Below are positions 16,108-22,318 of a stretch of 25,025 nt of DNA, in pieces; position 1 is the first letter of the stretch, and each line of letters starts with the position of its first letter. A program made the position numbers and the translations under genes. Source of the DNA: a virus; IMG/VR virus record IMGVR_UViG_3300046500_000096, positions 1-25,025 of that record; one strand, 5' to 3'. The notes under the pieces are model-generated. The model had not been told where the DNA came from, did not search any database, and was given only the letters and a program-made list of their open reading frames with translations.

Positions 16108-16250
16108 TCTAGTCGAGGAATTGGTTCGATTAGCGCCTGATTGCCGTACGGACTAATGCGCAGCGCGTCGACTTCTGCCTGAGTGAGAAGCCGCGTGCTG
16201 CCGTCCGGAAAATGCGCACGGTACATCTGCTCGTTGGTTGAATTCACCAT
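16038..16250 (-). CDS. Small hypothetical protein downstream of the propeller gene
   Basis: 70 aa, minus strand. GAGG sits 6 bases before the ATG at 16250, a good ribosome site. It lies 44 bases downstream of the propeller gene on the same strand, so the two may be one operon. The first 51 residues come from sequence not used by any other gene and read like real protein: EQMYRAHFPDGSTRLLTQAEVDALRISPYGNQALI. The last 20 residues overlap antisense with the DUF4376 gene and look less natural, so the end may have been added by fusion to the phage sequence. No function recognised. Confidence 0.55.
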   Translation of the reverse strand: MVNSTNEQMYRAHFPDGSTRLLTQAEVDALRISPYGNQALIEPIPRLDQAQAINFTASTDSAAATRPTSA

Positions 16251-16294
16251 GTATGCCTCATGATTGTTTGCGAGAACATTTTACGCGTCCCGCT

Positions 16295-17806
16295 TCATTG
16301 AAACTTGATGGTCCAAATTTGCATGGACAGCGCGCGCCGGTCTGGACTTCCATCTGTGTCCGCAGGGATCATGAACTTGCTCGAATGAATTGCAACGTTG
16401 GCGATGTCGCTTCCGTGCAATGCGTTTTCAACAGCGGCCCACGGCGCCGTTAAAGCGAACAGGTCGTCACCGGCGAACGTACGCGATGTAACCGTCTTTC
16501 CGTTCACTAGAACGTCAACGCGCATCGGAACCTTGTTCTTCGTCTTGCTCGAGATCAGGGCAGCAGGAACCCACCCCGATATGCTGAGATCCTTGTTTTG
16601 TTGCGATTCGCCGAGCACTAACGCAATGGCCGCCGAAGGACCGATCCACGCATGCCGCTTGCCGGGCTCTCCTTCAATCGGGAACGATCCGTTCAAAACG
16701 TCGGTCGAGTGAATTTTGGTCTTTGACCATTCGGCATTGGCGTCAAAGGATGATGGATCACGGCCCTGAGATAGGTTGATGGTCATCATGCCGACCTGGC
16801 CGTTTAGATTTTGTGCTGGCTCTGGCTTGTTTCCTCCGCCAAACCATACGGACCATTTGCCGTTGCCGTTAGAAAGGAGCGTCGAATCGCAGACTACCTG
16901 AGAACTCCAAGCGCTCATTTGTTTAGGCTGCAGCAACCCATTGATTGACATCTTTTTCCAGTGGATGCCGTCTGTCGATACTGCGTATCCTAGATTGCGT
17001 CTTTCTGTGTTGCTGCGGCCGGTGTACAGCATGTAGAAATACGGAGGCTGAAACGCGACGCTAGGTTCTCCGAGGCCGTTCTCGTCAAATGTGCCGAACG
17101 CTCCAACGTCTAGGATCGGATTTGCTGAAGAAGTCTGCCAATTCACGCCGTCAGACGACCGAGCGACCCCGAGGCGCTGCATGGCTAACGCATCCTGCCC
17201 CAAGTAGTACAGGTAAAGATAGCCGCCCTTTTCGACCACATACGGATCTCCGACTGCGGCGCTGTCCCACCGACCAGCGCTGCCGGCAGATAGGACTGGC
17301 GTACGCATCTTCGTAAATTGGAAGCCGTCTGCAGAGGTAGCTAGACCTATGTTGGTGACGCCGCCTTTATCGCGTCCTTGGTAAAAGTAGAGAACCTTGC
17401 CTTTCCAGACGATCGCTGCGCCATTGGCAGATATATAGGAAACGTCCCAGTCCTTTGCCGACGGCTGAAGAACGGGATTGCCCTGATATTTGTCCCAGAT
17501 TACGCCGTCTTTAGAGGTCGCGACACCAGTCCGCCAGACCTTGCCGTTGTAGCCTGAATAGTAGTTGAACAGCTTCCCGTTGAACTTGATCACGGACGGG
17601 TTGAGCAGATCGACGCCATCCCATTGCCCGGAGCCGCCTTTTGATAGGACGGGGTTCGGCATCACGCTTTCGACGGTGAGTGGGACAGGGGCCGACAGTT
17701 TCGTCGAAGCCGCCAAGCTGAAGTCAGTTTCAGATGTCTTCGCCGATGCCTGGCCGATCATCAGCGGGACGATGCATAGAAATAGTCCGATCGCGCGATA
17801 TGTCAT
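16295..17806 (-). CDS. Secreted five-bladed beta-propeller, GH43/GH130-like
   Basis: 503 aa with signal peptide MTYRAIGLFLCIVPLMIGQASA, likely cut after Ala22 (A-S-A). Residues 45-330 repeat a pattern five times: N-P-V-L, W-D about ten residues later, a catalytic-site-like turn, K/G-Y-LYYxG, then ATSxDGxxW. This is the five-bladed propeller of GH32/43/68/130-type glycosidases. The turns read LLNPSV (Asn69), GDPYV (Asp187) and GEPSV (Glu247). In GH43 the three are usually Asp, Asp, Glu, so the first may be lost (Asn). Residues about 350-503 are a beta-sandwich-like region. It is likely periplasmic or exported and not a tail protein. It differs from neighbours in strand and lower GC, and has its own promoter-like site. 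Confidence 0.78.
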   Translation of the reverse strand: MTYRAIGLFLCIVPLMIGQASAKTSETDFSLAASTKLSAPVPLTVESVMPNPVLSKGGSGQWDGVDLLNPSVIKFNGKLFNYYSGYNGKVWRTGVATSKDGVIWDKYQGNPVLQPSAKDWDVSYISANGAAIVWKGKVLYFYQGRDKGGVTNIGLATSADGFQFTKMRTPVLSAGSAGRWDSAAVGDPYVVEKGGYLYLYYLGQDALAMQRLGVARSSDGVNWQTSSANPILDVGAFGTFDENGLGEPSVAFQPPYFYMLYTGRSNTERRNLGYAVSTDGIHWKKMSINGLLQPKQMSAWSSQVVCDSTLLSNGNGKWSVWFGGGNKPEPAQNLNGQVGMMTINLSQGRDPSSFDANAEWSKTKIHSTDVLNGSFPIEGEPGKRHAWIGPSAAIALVLGESQQNKDLSISGWVPAALISSKTKNKVPMRVDVLVNGKTVTSRTFAGDDLFALTAPWAAVENALHGSDIANVAIHSSKFMIPADTDGSPDRRALSMQIWTIKFQ

Positions 17807-17836
17807 TAGGCTCTGCTTCGATTGTGTGGGCGTCGC

Positions 17837-17845
17837 AGTATATCA
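17837..17845 (-). promoter_or_regulatory. Extended -10 promoter candidate for the propeller gene
   Basis: Read on the minus strand the sequence is TGATATACT, an extended -10 (TGn followed by TATACT), 31 bases before the propeller ATG. A TTGACT lies at plus 17867-17872, but its 24-base spacing is too long for a normal -35. An extended -10 can work without one. It would give the gene transcription independent of the late operon. The motif is seen; activity is inferred. Confidence 0.5.
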
Positions 17846-17896
17846 AGCCTCGTTTAGACGCTATTAAGTCAATCATAAGAAACGATTTGACCAACG

Positions 17897-17916
17897 GCCG
17901 CCCCCGGGCGGCTTTT
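17897..17916 (+). terminator. Rho-independent terminator before the holin candidate
   Basis: GCCGCCC (17897-17903) pairs perfectly with GGGCGGC (17906-17912), followed by four T. The stem is GC only and the loop is two bases, so in practice the closing pair may open. It stands 17 bases before the ATG at 17934 and would end plus-strand transcripts coming from the fibre region before the lysis genes, or permit read-through under antitermination. Confidence 0.72.
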
Positions 17917-17933
17917 CCTATTTCCGGGGCCCA

Positions 17934-18230
17934 ATGGAATCCTCCAAAATCATGGACATGCCCGAAGACGAGTTCCGCGCGAGCGTTGTCAAGCAATTCG
18001 AGGCTTTGAATTTACGATTGAGCAGCCAGGATCTCGCGATCCAGACGAATACTGATCTCACACAGAAAGTGGCTACGTCGACGGAGGGCATCGTGCAGAT
18101 GTTCGATGTCATGCAGGGAGGGATTCGCTTCCTCGGTGTGCTCGGCAAGGTGGCGAAGTGGGCTAGTTACATCCTTGCTCCGATCGGCGCATTCATGGCG
18201 ATTCGCAACGGGAAGTGGCCCGAGCTATGA
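17934..18230 (+). CDS. Small membrane protein, holin candidate
   Basis: 98 aa. Residues 1-63 are soluble and helical, with a likely coiled coil (FRASVVKQFEALNLRLSSQDLAIQT). A single hydrophobic segment lies at about residues 66-90 (GGIRFLGVLGKVAKWASYILAPIGAFMAI), followed by a short tail. This layout resembles XhlA-type lysis proteins or pinholins with an N-terminal cytoplasmic domain. It starts after GGGG 4 bases before the ATG, and its stop overlaps the endolysin start (ATGA at 18227), which strongly suggests a joint lysis role. No unique motif assigns the family. Confidence 0.68.
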   Translation: MESSKIMDMPEDEFRASVVKQFEALNLRLSSQDLAIQTNTDLTQKVATSTEGIVQMFDVMQGGIRFLGVLGKVAKWASYILAPIGAFMAIRNGKWPEL

Positions 18231-18844
18231 ATCTTACTTCCAACATCATCTCCGCTGCGACCGGCGCGACGCAGCTGCGCGCGGCGCAGTGGATTGAGCC
18301 GCTTCAGGCCGCGTGCGATCGATTTGCTATCAACACGCCGCTTCGCATGGCCGCGTTCCTCGCTCAGATCGGGCATGAGAGCGCCGGGCTGACGGCTCTG
18401 GTCGAGAACCTGAACTATGGGGCGCCGGGGCTTCTGTCGACGTTTCCTTCGCACTTCACCGAGGCCGACGCTGCGAAGTATGCGCGTCAGCCCGAGCGCA
18501 TCGCGAATCGCGCATATGCGAACCGGAACGGGAACGGCGATGAGGCGAGCGGTGACGGTTGGAAGTATCGCGGCCGCGCATGCCTCCAAATCACCGGCCG
18601 TCGGAATTACCAGCTCGCGAGCATCGGCATCGACCTTGATCTGATCGCGCATCCGGAGTTGCTCGAACAGCCGGCCGACGCGGCGTTGGCTTCTGCCTGG
18701 TGGTGGGCGAACCATTATCTGAACGGCTATGCGGACGTTGGGCAGTTCGATCGCATCACTCGCGTTATCAACGGCGGCACGAACGGCGCTGCGCAACGGC
18801 TCGCGCTCTACGGCGCGGCGAAGCGAGCATTCGGAATTGCGTGA
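18227..18844 (+). CDS. Endolysin, glycoside hydrolase family 19
   Basis: 205 aa, ATG at 18227 overlapping the preceding stop (ATGA); a GTG four codons upstream is a less attractive start. It has the GH19 lysozyme/chitinase fold: FLAQIGHESAG (catalytic Glu51), then LVENLNY (second catalytic Glu60), RAYANRNGNGDEASGDGWKYRGRACLQITGRRNY in the middle and WWWANHYLNGYADVGQFDRITRVINGGTNG, which is the conserved C-terminal substrate cleft. It should cleave the glycan backbone of peptidoglycan at the end of infection. No signal sequence or anchor is visible, so release needs a holin, for which the preceding gene is the candidate. Confidence 0.93.
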   Translation: MNLTSNIISAATGATQLRAAQWIEPLQAACDRFAINTPLRMAAFLAQIGHESAGLTALVENLNYGAPGLLSTFPSHFTEADAAKYARQPERIANRAYANRNGNGDEASGDGWKYRGRACLQITGRRNYQLASIGIDLDLIAHPELLEQPADAALASAWWWANHYLNGYADVGQFDRITRVINGGTNGAAQRLALYGAAKRAFGIA

Positions 18845-18869
18845 CCGTCGAGCAATCGACGAAGTTTTC

Positions 18870-18891
18870 GCCCGCCGCGCGCGGGCTTTTT
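18870..18891 (+). terminator. Rho-independent terminator after the endolysin
   Basis: GCCCGC (18870-18875) and GCGGGC (18881-18886) flank loop CGCGC, followed by five T (18887-18891). The 17-base core is identical to that at 5032-5048. It comes after the endolysin and 20 bases before the next ATG. Confidence 0.8.
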
Positions 18892-18911
18892 CATTTCTGG
18901 GGCTCCTCTCT

Positions 18912-19307
18912 ATGAACATCGGCCTTTCTGCAGCCGTGCGCAATTCGCGCCTCTCCGCCATCGTCACGGCCGCTGGCGCGAACGCAATCCTCACGCTCTA
19001 CAGCGGCACGCAGCCTGCCACCGGCGGCGCCGTCACGGCCGCGCTGTCGGCGCACACTTGCGCGTCGGTGCTCGGCACGGTCGCGAGCGGCGTGCTGACG
19101 TTCAACGCGATCGGCAGCGCGACAGCAGGCGCGACTGGCACGGCGACGTGGGCGCGGCTGACGACTTCGGGCGGCACCTTCGTCGCCGACTTCGATGTGA
19201 GCACCGTCGCCGCCGGAACGGGCATTGTCCAGATGCCGACGACTTCGGTGGTCACGAACGCGACGGTGCAGATCAGCTCGGGCGTGCTCAACGAAGGTAA
19301 CGCGTAA
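18912..19307 (+). CDS. Putative virion structural protein
   Basis: 131 aa. ATG at 18912 follows a GGGG at 18899-18902 across a 9-base gap. The sequence is rich in Ala, Thr, Gly and Ser: ANAILTLYSGTQPATGGAV, then CASVLGTVASGVLTFNAIGSATAGATGTATWARL, then GTFVADFDVS. It is plainly beta-rich. Such short beta proteins beside fibre-type genes are seen in several phage tails, and the following two genes are also fibre-type. I cannot name the family with certainty. It is probably a tail or fibre component because it is in a run with the repeat protein at 19317, nine bases away. Confidence 0.6.
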   Translation: MNIGLSAAVRNSRLSAIVTAAGANAILTLYSGTQPATGGAVTAALSAHTCASVLGTVASGVLTFNAIGSATAGATGTATWARLTTSGGTFVADFDVSTVAAGTGIVQMPTTSVVTNATVQISSGVLNEGNA

Positions 19308-19316
19308 GGGGGTTCT

Positions 19317-20789
19317 GTGGGCGCTCTTTCCGGCTCGAATGCCGTCCAGGCGGGCACGGAGACATTCAATCTCAGTTCGCCCGCCCGCACGGACTGGATT
19401 CAATTCCCGCAATCGTGGACCGCGCCGAACCGTAAGAGCGGGGGCGGCTCCGCCTTCGGCTTGCCGACTACGGTTGGCACCGGCACGCTGACGAAAGACA
19501 GCTTCAGCGGCATCGGCTACACGATCGCATGGTCGGACGGCGCGCCTGCCGCGAGCGGCTCTGTCACGCAGGGCATCATCGTCAGCCCGGCGACGCCGGC
19601 AGCGGGGCAGGGCATCGCCTTCACTGCGCCGGCCGACACGAGCACCCGCACGCTCGACATATGGTGGGGAACGTACAGCGCGCCCGGCCGGATCGTCGCG
19701 CACCTGTCGGACGGCAGCGCCGCCGACCTGACGCTCAACACGACAGGCAACTCGGGCAACCCGGCCTATCAGAAAACGACGATCACCTACTCGGCGAATT
19801 CTGCCGGGCAGACGCTGACGCTCGCAATCACGATCACCGGCCTGCTCGCCAGCGCGGGGCAGGCGTGGCTTGAGGCGGCGGCGTACACGACATCAGTGGC
19901 GGCTGTGACCGGCACGCTCGCGGGCACGCTGGCGGGCGTTTCTGGTGCCTTTTCGGGTGCAGAAACGCTGCCGGGTTCTTTCTTGGGAACGCTTGCCGGC
20001 GTCACCGGCGCCTTCGCGGGCGCTGAGTCGCTGTCGGCGGCGATCGGCGGCACTCTGGGCGGCGTCTCGGGCTCGATCATCGGCGCCGAGCTCGTCGCGG
20101 GCGCGCTGACCGGAACGCTGGCGGGTGTCGCCGGCTCGATCTCGGCGGCGCAAACTTTAGCCGCGGCGATCAGCGGGACGCTCTCGGGCGCGAGTGGCGC
20201 GATCACAGCCGGGGAAACACTCGGCGCAGCGATCGGCGGAAGCCTCGCTGGGGTGAGCGGGGCACTCGCTGCCGTCGAGTCGATACCGGGCGCATTCAGC
20301 GGCACGCTCGGCGGGGTGTCGGGCGCGATCTCGGCCACGCCGGTACTGTCGGCCTCGATCAGCGGCACGCTCGCGAATCTCACCGGCGCCTTCAGCGGCA
20401 ACTCCCTCACCGGTCTGACAGGTGCCATATATGGCACGTTGGCGGGGGTGACTGGTTCACTCGCTGGCTCGATCACCCTGCCGATCACCGGCGGCATTGC
20501 CGGCCAGCTGGCGGGCGTGTCCGGTCATCTCGCTGGCGCGGTGAGTATGAGCGTGGCGTTGTCAGGGGTGCTGGCGGGTGTCACAGGAACGATCTTCGCG
20601 ACATCGAGATTCTCTCGCTCGGCACCGCCGTTGCGCATCGCCGTCGTTCCTGAAAATCGAGTCGCGATCGTTTCTTCTGAAACGCGTTCGTCGCTTTTTC
20701 GATCGGAAACACGTGGGGCATACACGGCATCAGAGACGCGACGCTTCGTCGTCGTTTCTGAAACACGGCTGAAAGTCGTTTCTCGATAG
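19317..20789 (+). CDS. Repetitive fibre-type protein with 21-aa and 9-aa repeats
   Basis: 490 aa, GTG start after AAGGGGG. Residues 1-200 form a non-repeated domain (TDWIQFPQSWTAPNRKSGGG, then IDIWWGTYSAPGRIVAHLSDGSAADLT) of beta type. Residues about 203-432 are eleven consecutive repeats of about 21 aa, each opening G-T-L-x-G-V-x-G. Residues 446-490 are five 9-aa repeats beginning E-N/T-R (ENRVAIVSS, ETRSSLFRS, ETRGAYTAS, ETRRFVVVS, ETRLKVVSR). The final repeats resemble the ExR motif runs seen in phage proteins preceding the fibre adaptor, which is what follows. I infer a filament or fibre shaft; the particular role is not known. Confidence 0.7.
   Translation: MGALSGSNAVQAGTETFNLSSPARTDWIQFPQSWTAPNRKSGGGSAFGLPTTVGTGTLTKDSFSGIGYTIAWSDGAPAASGSVTQGIIVSPATPAAGQGIAFTAPADTSTRTLDIWWGTYSAPGRIVAHLSDGSAADLTLNTTGNSGNPAYQKTTITYSANSAGQTLTLAITITGLLASAGQAWLEAAAYTTSVAAVTGTLAGTLAGVSGAFSGAETLPGSFLGTLAGVTGAFAGAESLSAAIGGTLGGVSGSIIGAELVAGALTGTLAGVAGSISAAQTLAAAISGTLSGASGAITAGETLGAAIGGSLAGVSGALAAVESIPGAFSGTLGGVSGAISATPVLSASISGTLANLTGAFSGNSLTGLTGAIYGTLAGVTGSLAGSITLPITGGIAGQLAGVSGHLAGAVSMSVALSGVLAGVTGTIFATSRFSRSAPPLRIAVVPENRVAIVSSETRSSLFRSETRGAYTASETRRFVVVSETRLKVVSR
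19923..20615 (+). repeat. Eleven tandem 63-bp (21-codon) coding repeats
   Basis: The repeat unit encodes G-T-L-A-G-V-S-G followed by 12-13 variable small residues such as AFSGAETLPGSFL. I count eleven units, two of them 23 codons long or altered (GTLANLTGAF, GQLAGVSGHL). Units differ by many silent and conservative changes, so this is an old array kept by selection, not a recent duplication. The alternating small-hydrophobic pattern with Gly at turns suggests a beta-solenoid or a trimeric shaft. Confidence 0.85.
20652..20786 (+). repeat. Five tandem 27-bp (9-codon) repeats at the C-terminus
   Basis: Five perfect-length nonapeptides, each starting Glu-Asn/Thr-Arg, fill residues 446-490 up to the stop codon. 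The DNA copies share tctgaaacgc-type segments with changes at third positions. Confidence 0.88.
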
Positions 20790-20809
20790 AGGCGGCATAT
20801 GGAGATCAA

Positions 20810-21079
20810 ATGCAGAGTTTTTCGAAAGACCCCGTTGCCGTGCTCGATTTCGAATGGGACTGGACTGCCTGGCTCGCCGCAGGGGAAACGATCCTCGATG
20901 CATCGGCGACTGCTGCGAGCGGGCTTACCGTCGACTCTTCGACCATTTCGGACGCGCGTGTCTCGGCGTGGATCTCTGGAGGCACCGCGGGGCAATCCTA
21001 TCCGGTGAAATGCCAAGTCATCACTTCAGCTGGACGGACCGATGCCCGTTCAATAACGATCGCCGTCATGGACAGATAG
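20810..21079 (+). CDS. Phage fibre-tail adaptor-like protein
   Basis: 89 aa. GGAG at 20800-20803 is 6 bases before the ATG. The opening QSFSKDPVAVLDFEWDWTAWLAAGETIL is the signature of a small tail adaptor group (K-D-P-x-x-x-L-D-Y/F-x-x-D-W). The rest is a single Ig-like or beta domain: SGLTVDSSTISDARVSAWISGGTAGQSYPVKCQVITSAGRTDARSITIAVM. Such proteins couple an accessory fibre or filament to the tail and usually follow ExR-repeat proteins, as here. The pairing supports the structural role of the gene before it. Confidence 0.75.
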   Translation: MQSFSKDPVAVLDFEWDWTAWLAAGETILDASATAASGLTVDSSTISDARVSAWISGGTAGQSYPVKCQVITSAGRTDARSITIAVMDR

Positions 21080-21103
21080 TTGCCGAGACGATTTCATCCT
21101 TCG

Positions 21104-21124
21104 ACCGCCTTCGGGCGGTTTTTT
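21104..21124 (+). terminator. Rho-independent terminator with TTCG tetraloop
   Basis: ACCGCC (21104-21109) and GGCGGT (21114-21119) flank a TTCG loop closed by C-G, one of the most stable tetraloops, followed by a run of six T. It is 12 bases before the HNH gene's ATG. Confidence 0.85.
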
Positions 21125-21136
21125 CGTTTACGACCC

Positions 21137-21568
21137 ATGACAAACGTCGCCCACGAACACGAGCAGCACGAGTCGATGACGATCGACATCTTCTATCCGG
21201 ACCATGTCCCGCGCACCGAGTCATCCCTGTTCCGCAAGACGAAGCATCACCTAGTCGCGGTTCTCGATACGCCGTGCTGGGTCTGCGGCAGCAAAGAAGG
21301 CCGGGAAGTGCACCATTTCCACGCGGAGTGGGCCGACGCAGGCGGGATCGACTTCGCCAAGATGCGCGAGCTGCATCCGAGTTTCGACTGGTCGTCGTTC
21401 GCGGAGCCGGCCGATTTCATCGACTCTGAATACAACATGATGGTTCTCTGCGCGAAACATCACCGCGGTAAGGACCACGGCATCCATCTGTTGCCTTATC
21501 CGATCTGGGTGATGCAGCGCAATCAGCGCGCGGACTTTGTGTTCTCGCCCGACGAGGAGAAAGCATGA
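21137..21568 (+). CDS. HNH-type zinc-binding nuclease-like protein
   Basis: 143 aa from the ATG at 21137; the ATG at 21176 (MTIDIFYPDHV) is a possible shorter start, as neither has a clear ribosome site. Two Cys pairs and His residues frame an HNH fold: PCWVCG (Cys47, Cys50), EVHHFHAEW (His59, His60), EYNMMVLCAKHHRGKDHGIH (Asn100, Cys105, His108, His109). This has the usual H-N-H arrangement and the zinc ligands. HNH proteins act with terminase in packaging in some phages (HK97 gp74), while others are homing or restriction enzymes. Here it opens a lysis-linked cluster, and its stop overlaps the holin-like start (ATGA at 21565). Confidence 0.72.
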   Translation: MTNVAHEHEQHESMTIDIFYPDHVPRTESSLFRKTKHHLVAVLDTPCWVCGSKEGREVHHFHAEWADAGGIDFAKMRELHPSFDWSSFAEPADFIDSEYNMMVLCAKHHRGKDHGIHLLPYPIWVMQRNQRADFVFSPDEEKA

Positions 21569-21771
21569 AGCGTCTCATCCAACTCATCACCGGCGACGAC
21601 AATGCGACGCTCGAGCCGAGCTACTTCTGGACCGCGATCGTGATCCTAATTGGTCTCTGCCTCGAGGTCTACAGCGTGGTCTTCGGGAAGGCATTCGACT
21701 TTCAGGCGTACGGGATCGGTGCTGTCGGGTTGCTCGGCGGGCTCGGTTTGTCCGCGAAACTGGGGAAGTGA
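21565..21771 (+). CDS. Small two-helix membrane protein, holin-like
   Basis: 68 aa with likely transmembrane helices at about residues 20-41 (YFWTAIVILIGLCLEVYSVVFG) and 46-66 (FQAYGIGAVGLLGGLGLSAKL). The N-terminal SLIQLITGDDNATLEPS-like stretch (here MKRLIQLITGDDNATLEPS) is typical of small holin-type proteins in Burkholderia phages. It lies directly before Rz/Rz1 and overlaps the HNH gene by four bases. It is the stronger holin by gene neighbourhood with spanins, while the 98-aa protein at 17934 is stronger by contact with the endolysin. Which one acts as holin or antiholin cannot be told from sequence. Confidence 0.75.
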   Translation: MKRLIQLITGDDNATLEPSYFWTAIVILIGLCLEVYSVVFGKAFDFQAYGIGAVGLLGGLGLSAKLGK

Positions 21772-21772
21772 C

Positions 21773-22318
21773 ATGTTCGCATTCATTCCGACGGCTCTTC
21801 GGTTTGTCGCAGAGCACTTGAAAGCTGCGCTGATGGTCGCGTGCGCGCTCGCGCTGGCCGGCTACATCGTCACGCTTCACCTTGAGATCGACGCGGCCCG
21901 CGCTGGCGAAGCGCAGGCAAAGCAGGTAGTGGACAAGATCAATGCGGCCTCGGCGAAGGATCTTGCCGATGCGCTGGCGAATCAACAGGCCGCCGAAGGG
22001 AAGGTCGCGGCCATCGAGAAATCATTCAACGATGAGGTATCAAAACATGCGCAAGATTCTCTCGACTATCGTGCTCGCCTCGCCGCTGGTGTTGACCGCA
22101 TGCGCGTCAGGGTCGCCGATTGTTCTCCCGCCGTCGCAGATCAAAGCCCCGCCTCCCCCGGCCGCTCTTATGGTGCCGCCGCCTATGGATACCTCGACGG
22201 CCAGGTTGCAAGCAGCGTTTTCAAGGTAGTGGCAGACGATCAGGCAGAAATTGATAAGCTCACCGCGCTCCAGGCATACGTCCGCGCTATGCAGGCTCAG
22301 GGGTACATCGAGAAGTAG
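21773..22318 (+). CDS. Rz: Rz-like inner membrane spanin (i-spanin)
   Basis: 181 aa, ATG one base after the preceding stop. An N-terminal anchor at about residues 17-36 (KAALMVACALALAGYIVTLHLEI) is followed by a coiled-coil periplasmic region rich in Ala, Lys, Glu and Gln (ARAGEAQAKQVVDKINAASAKDLADALANQQAAEGKV), and a C-terminal domain ending YVRAMQAQGYIEK. This is the usual i-spanin design: it pairs with an outer-membrane lipoprotein to fuse the membranes in the last step of lysis. The Rz1 gene is embedded in another frame (separate entry). It ends immediately before the convergent ligase gene, with no gap. Confidence 0.85.
   Translation: MFAFIPTALRFVAEHLKAALMVACALALAGYIVTLHLEIDAARAGEAQAKQVVDKINAASAKDLADALANQQAAEGKVAAIEKSFNDEVSKHAQDSLDYRARLAAGVDRMRVRVADCSPAVADQSPASPGRSYGAAAYGYLDGQVASSVFKVVADDQAEIDKLTALQAYVRAMQAQGYIEK
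22047..22229 (+). CDS. Rz1: Rz1-like outer membrane lipoprotein spanin, embedded in Rz
   Basis: 60 aa in the +1 frame relative to Rz. GAGG at 22034-22037 lies 9 bases before the ATG at 22047; an ATG five codons upstream is also possible. MRKILSTIVLASPLVLTAC|ASGSP is a lipoprotein signal with lipobox L-T-A-C, cut before Cys19. The mature protein is Pro-rich (SPIVLPPSQIKAPPPPAALMVPPP), the hallmark of Rz1. It would sit in the outer membrane and bind Rz across the periplasm. Full embedding within Rz, as here, is a known arrangement in many phages. Confidence 0.88.
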   Translation: MRKILSTIVLASPLVLTACASGSPIVLPPSQIKAPPPPAALMVPPPMDTSTARLQAAFSR

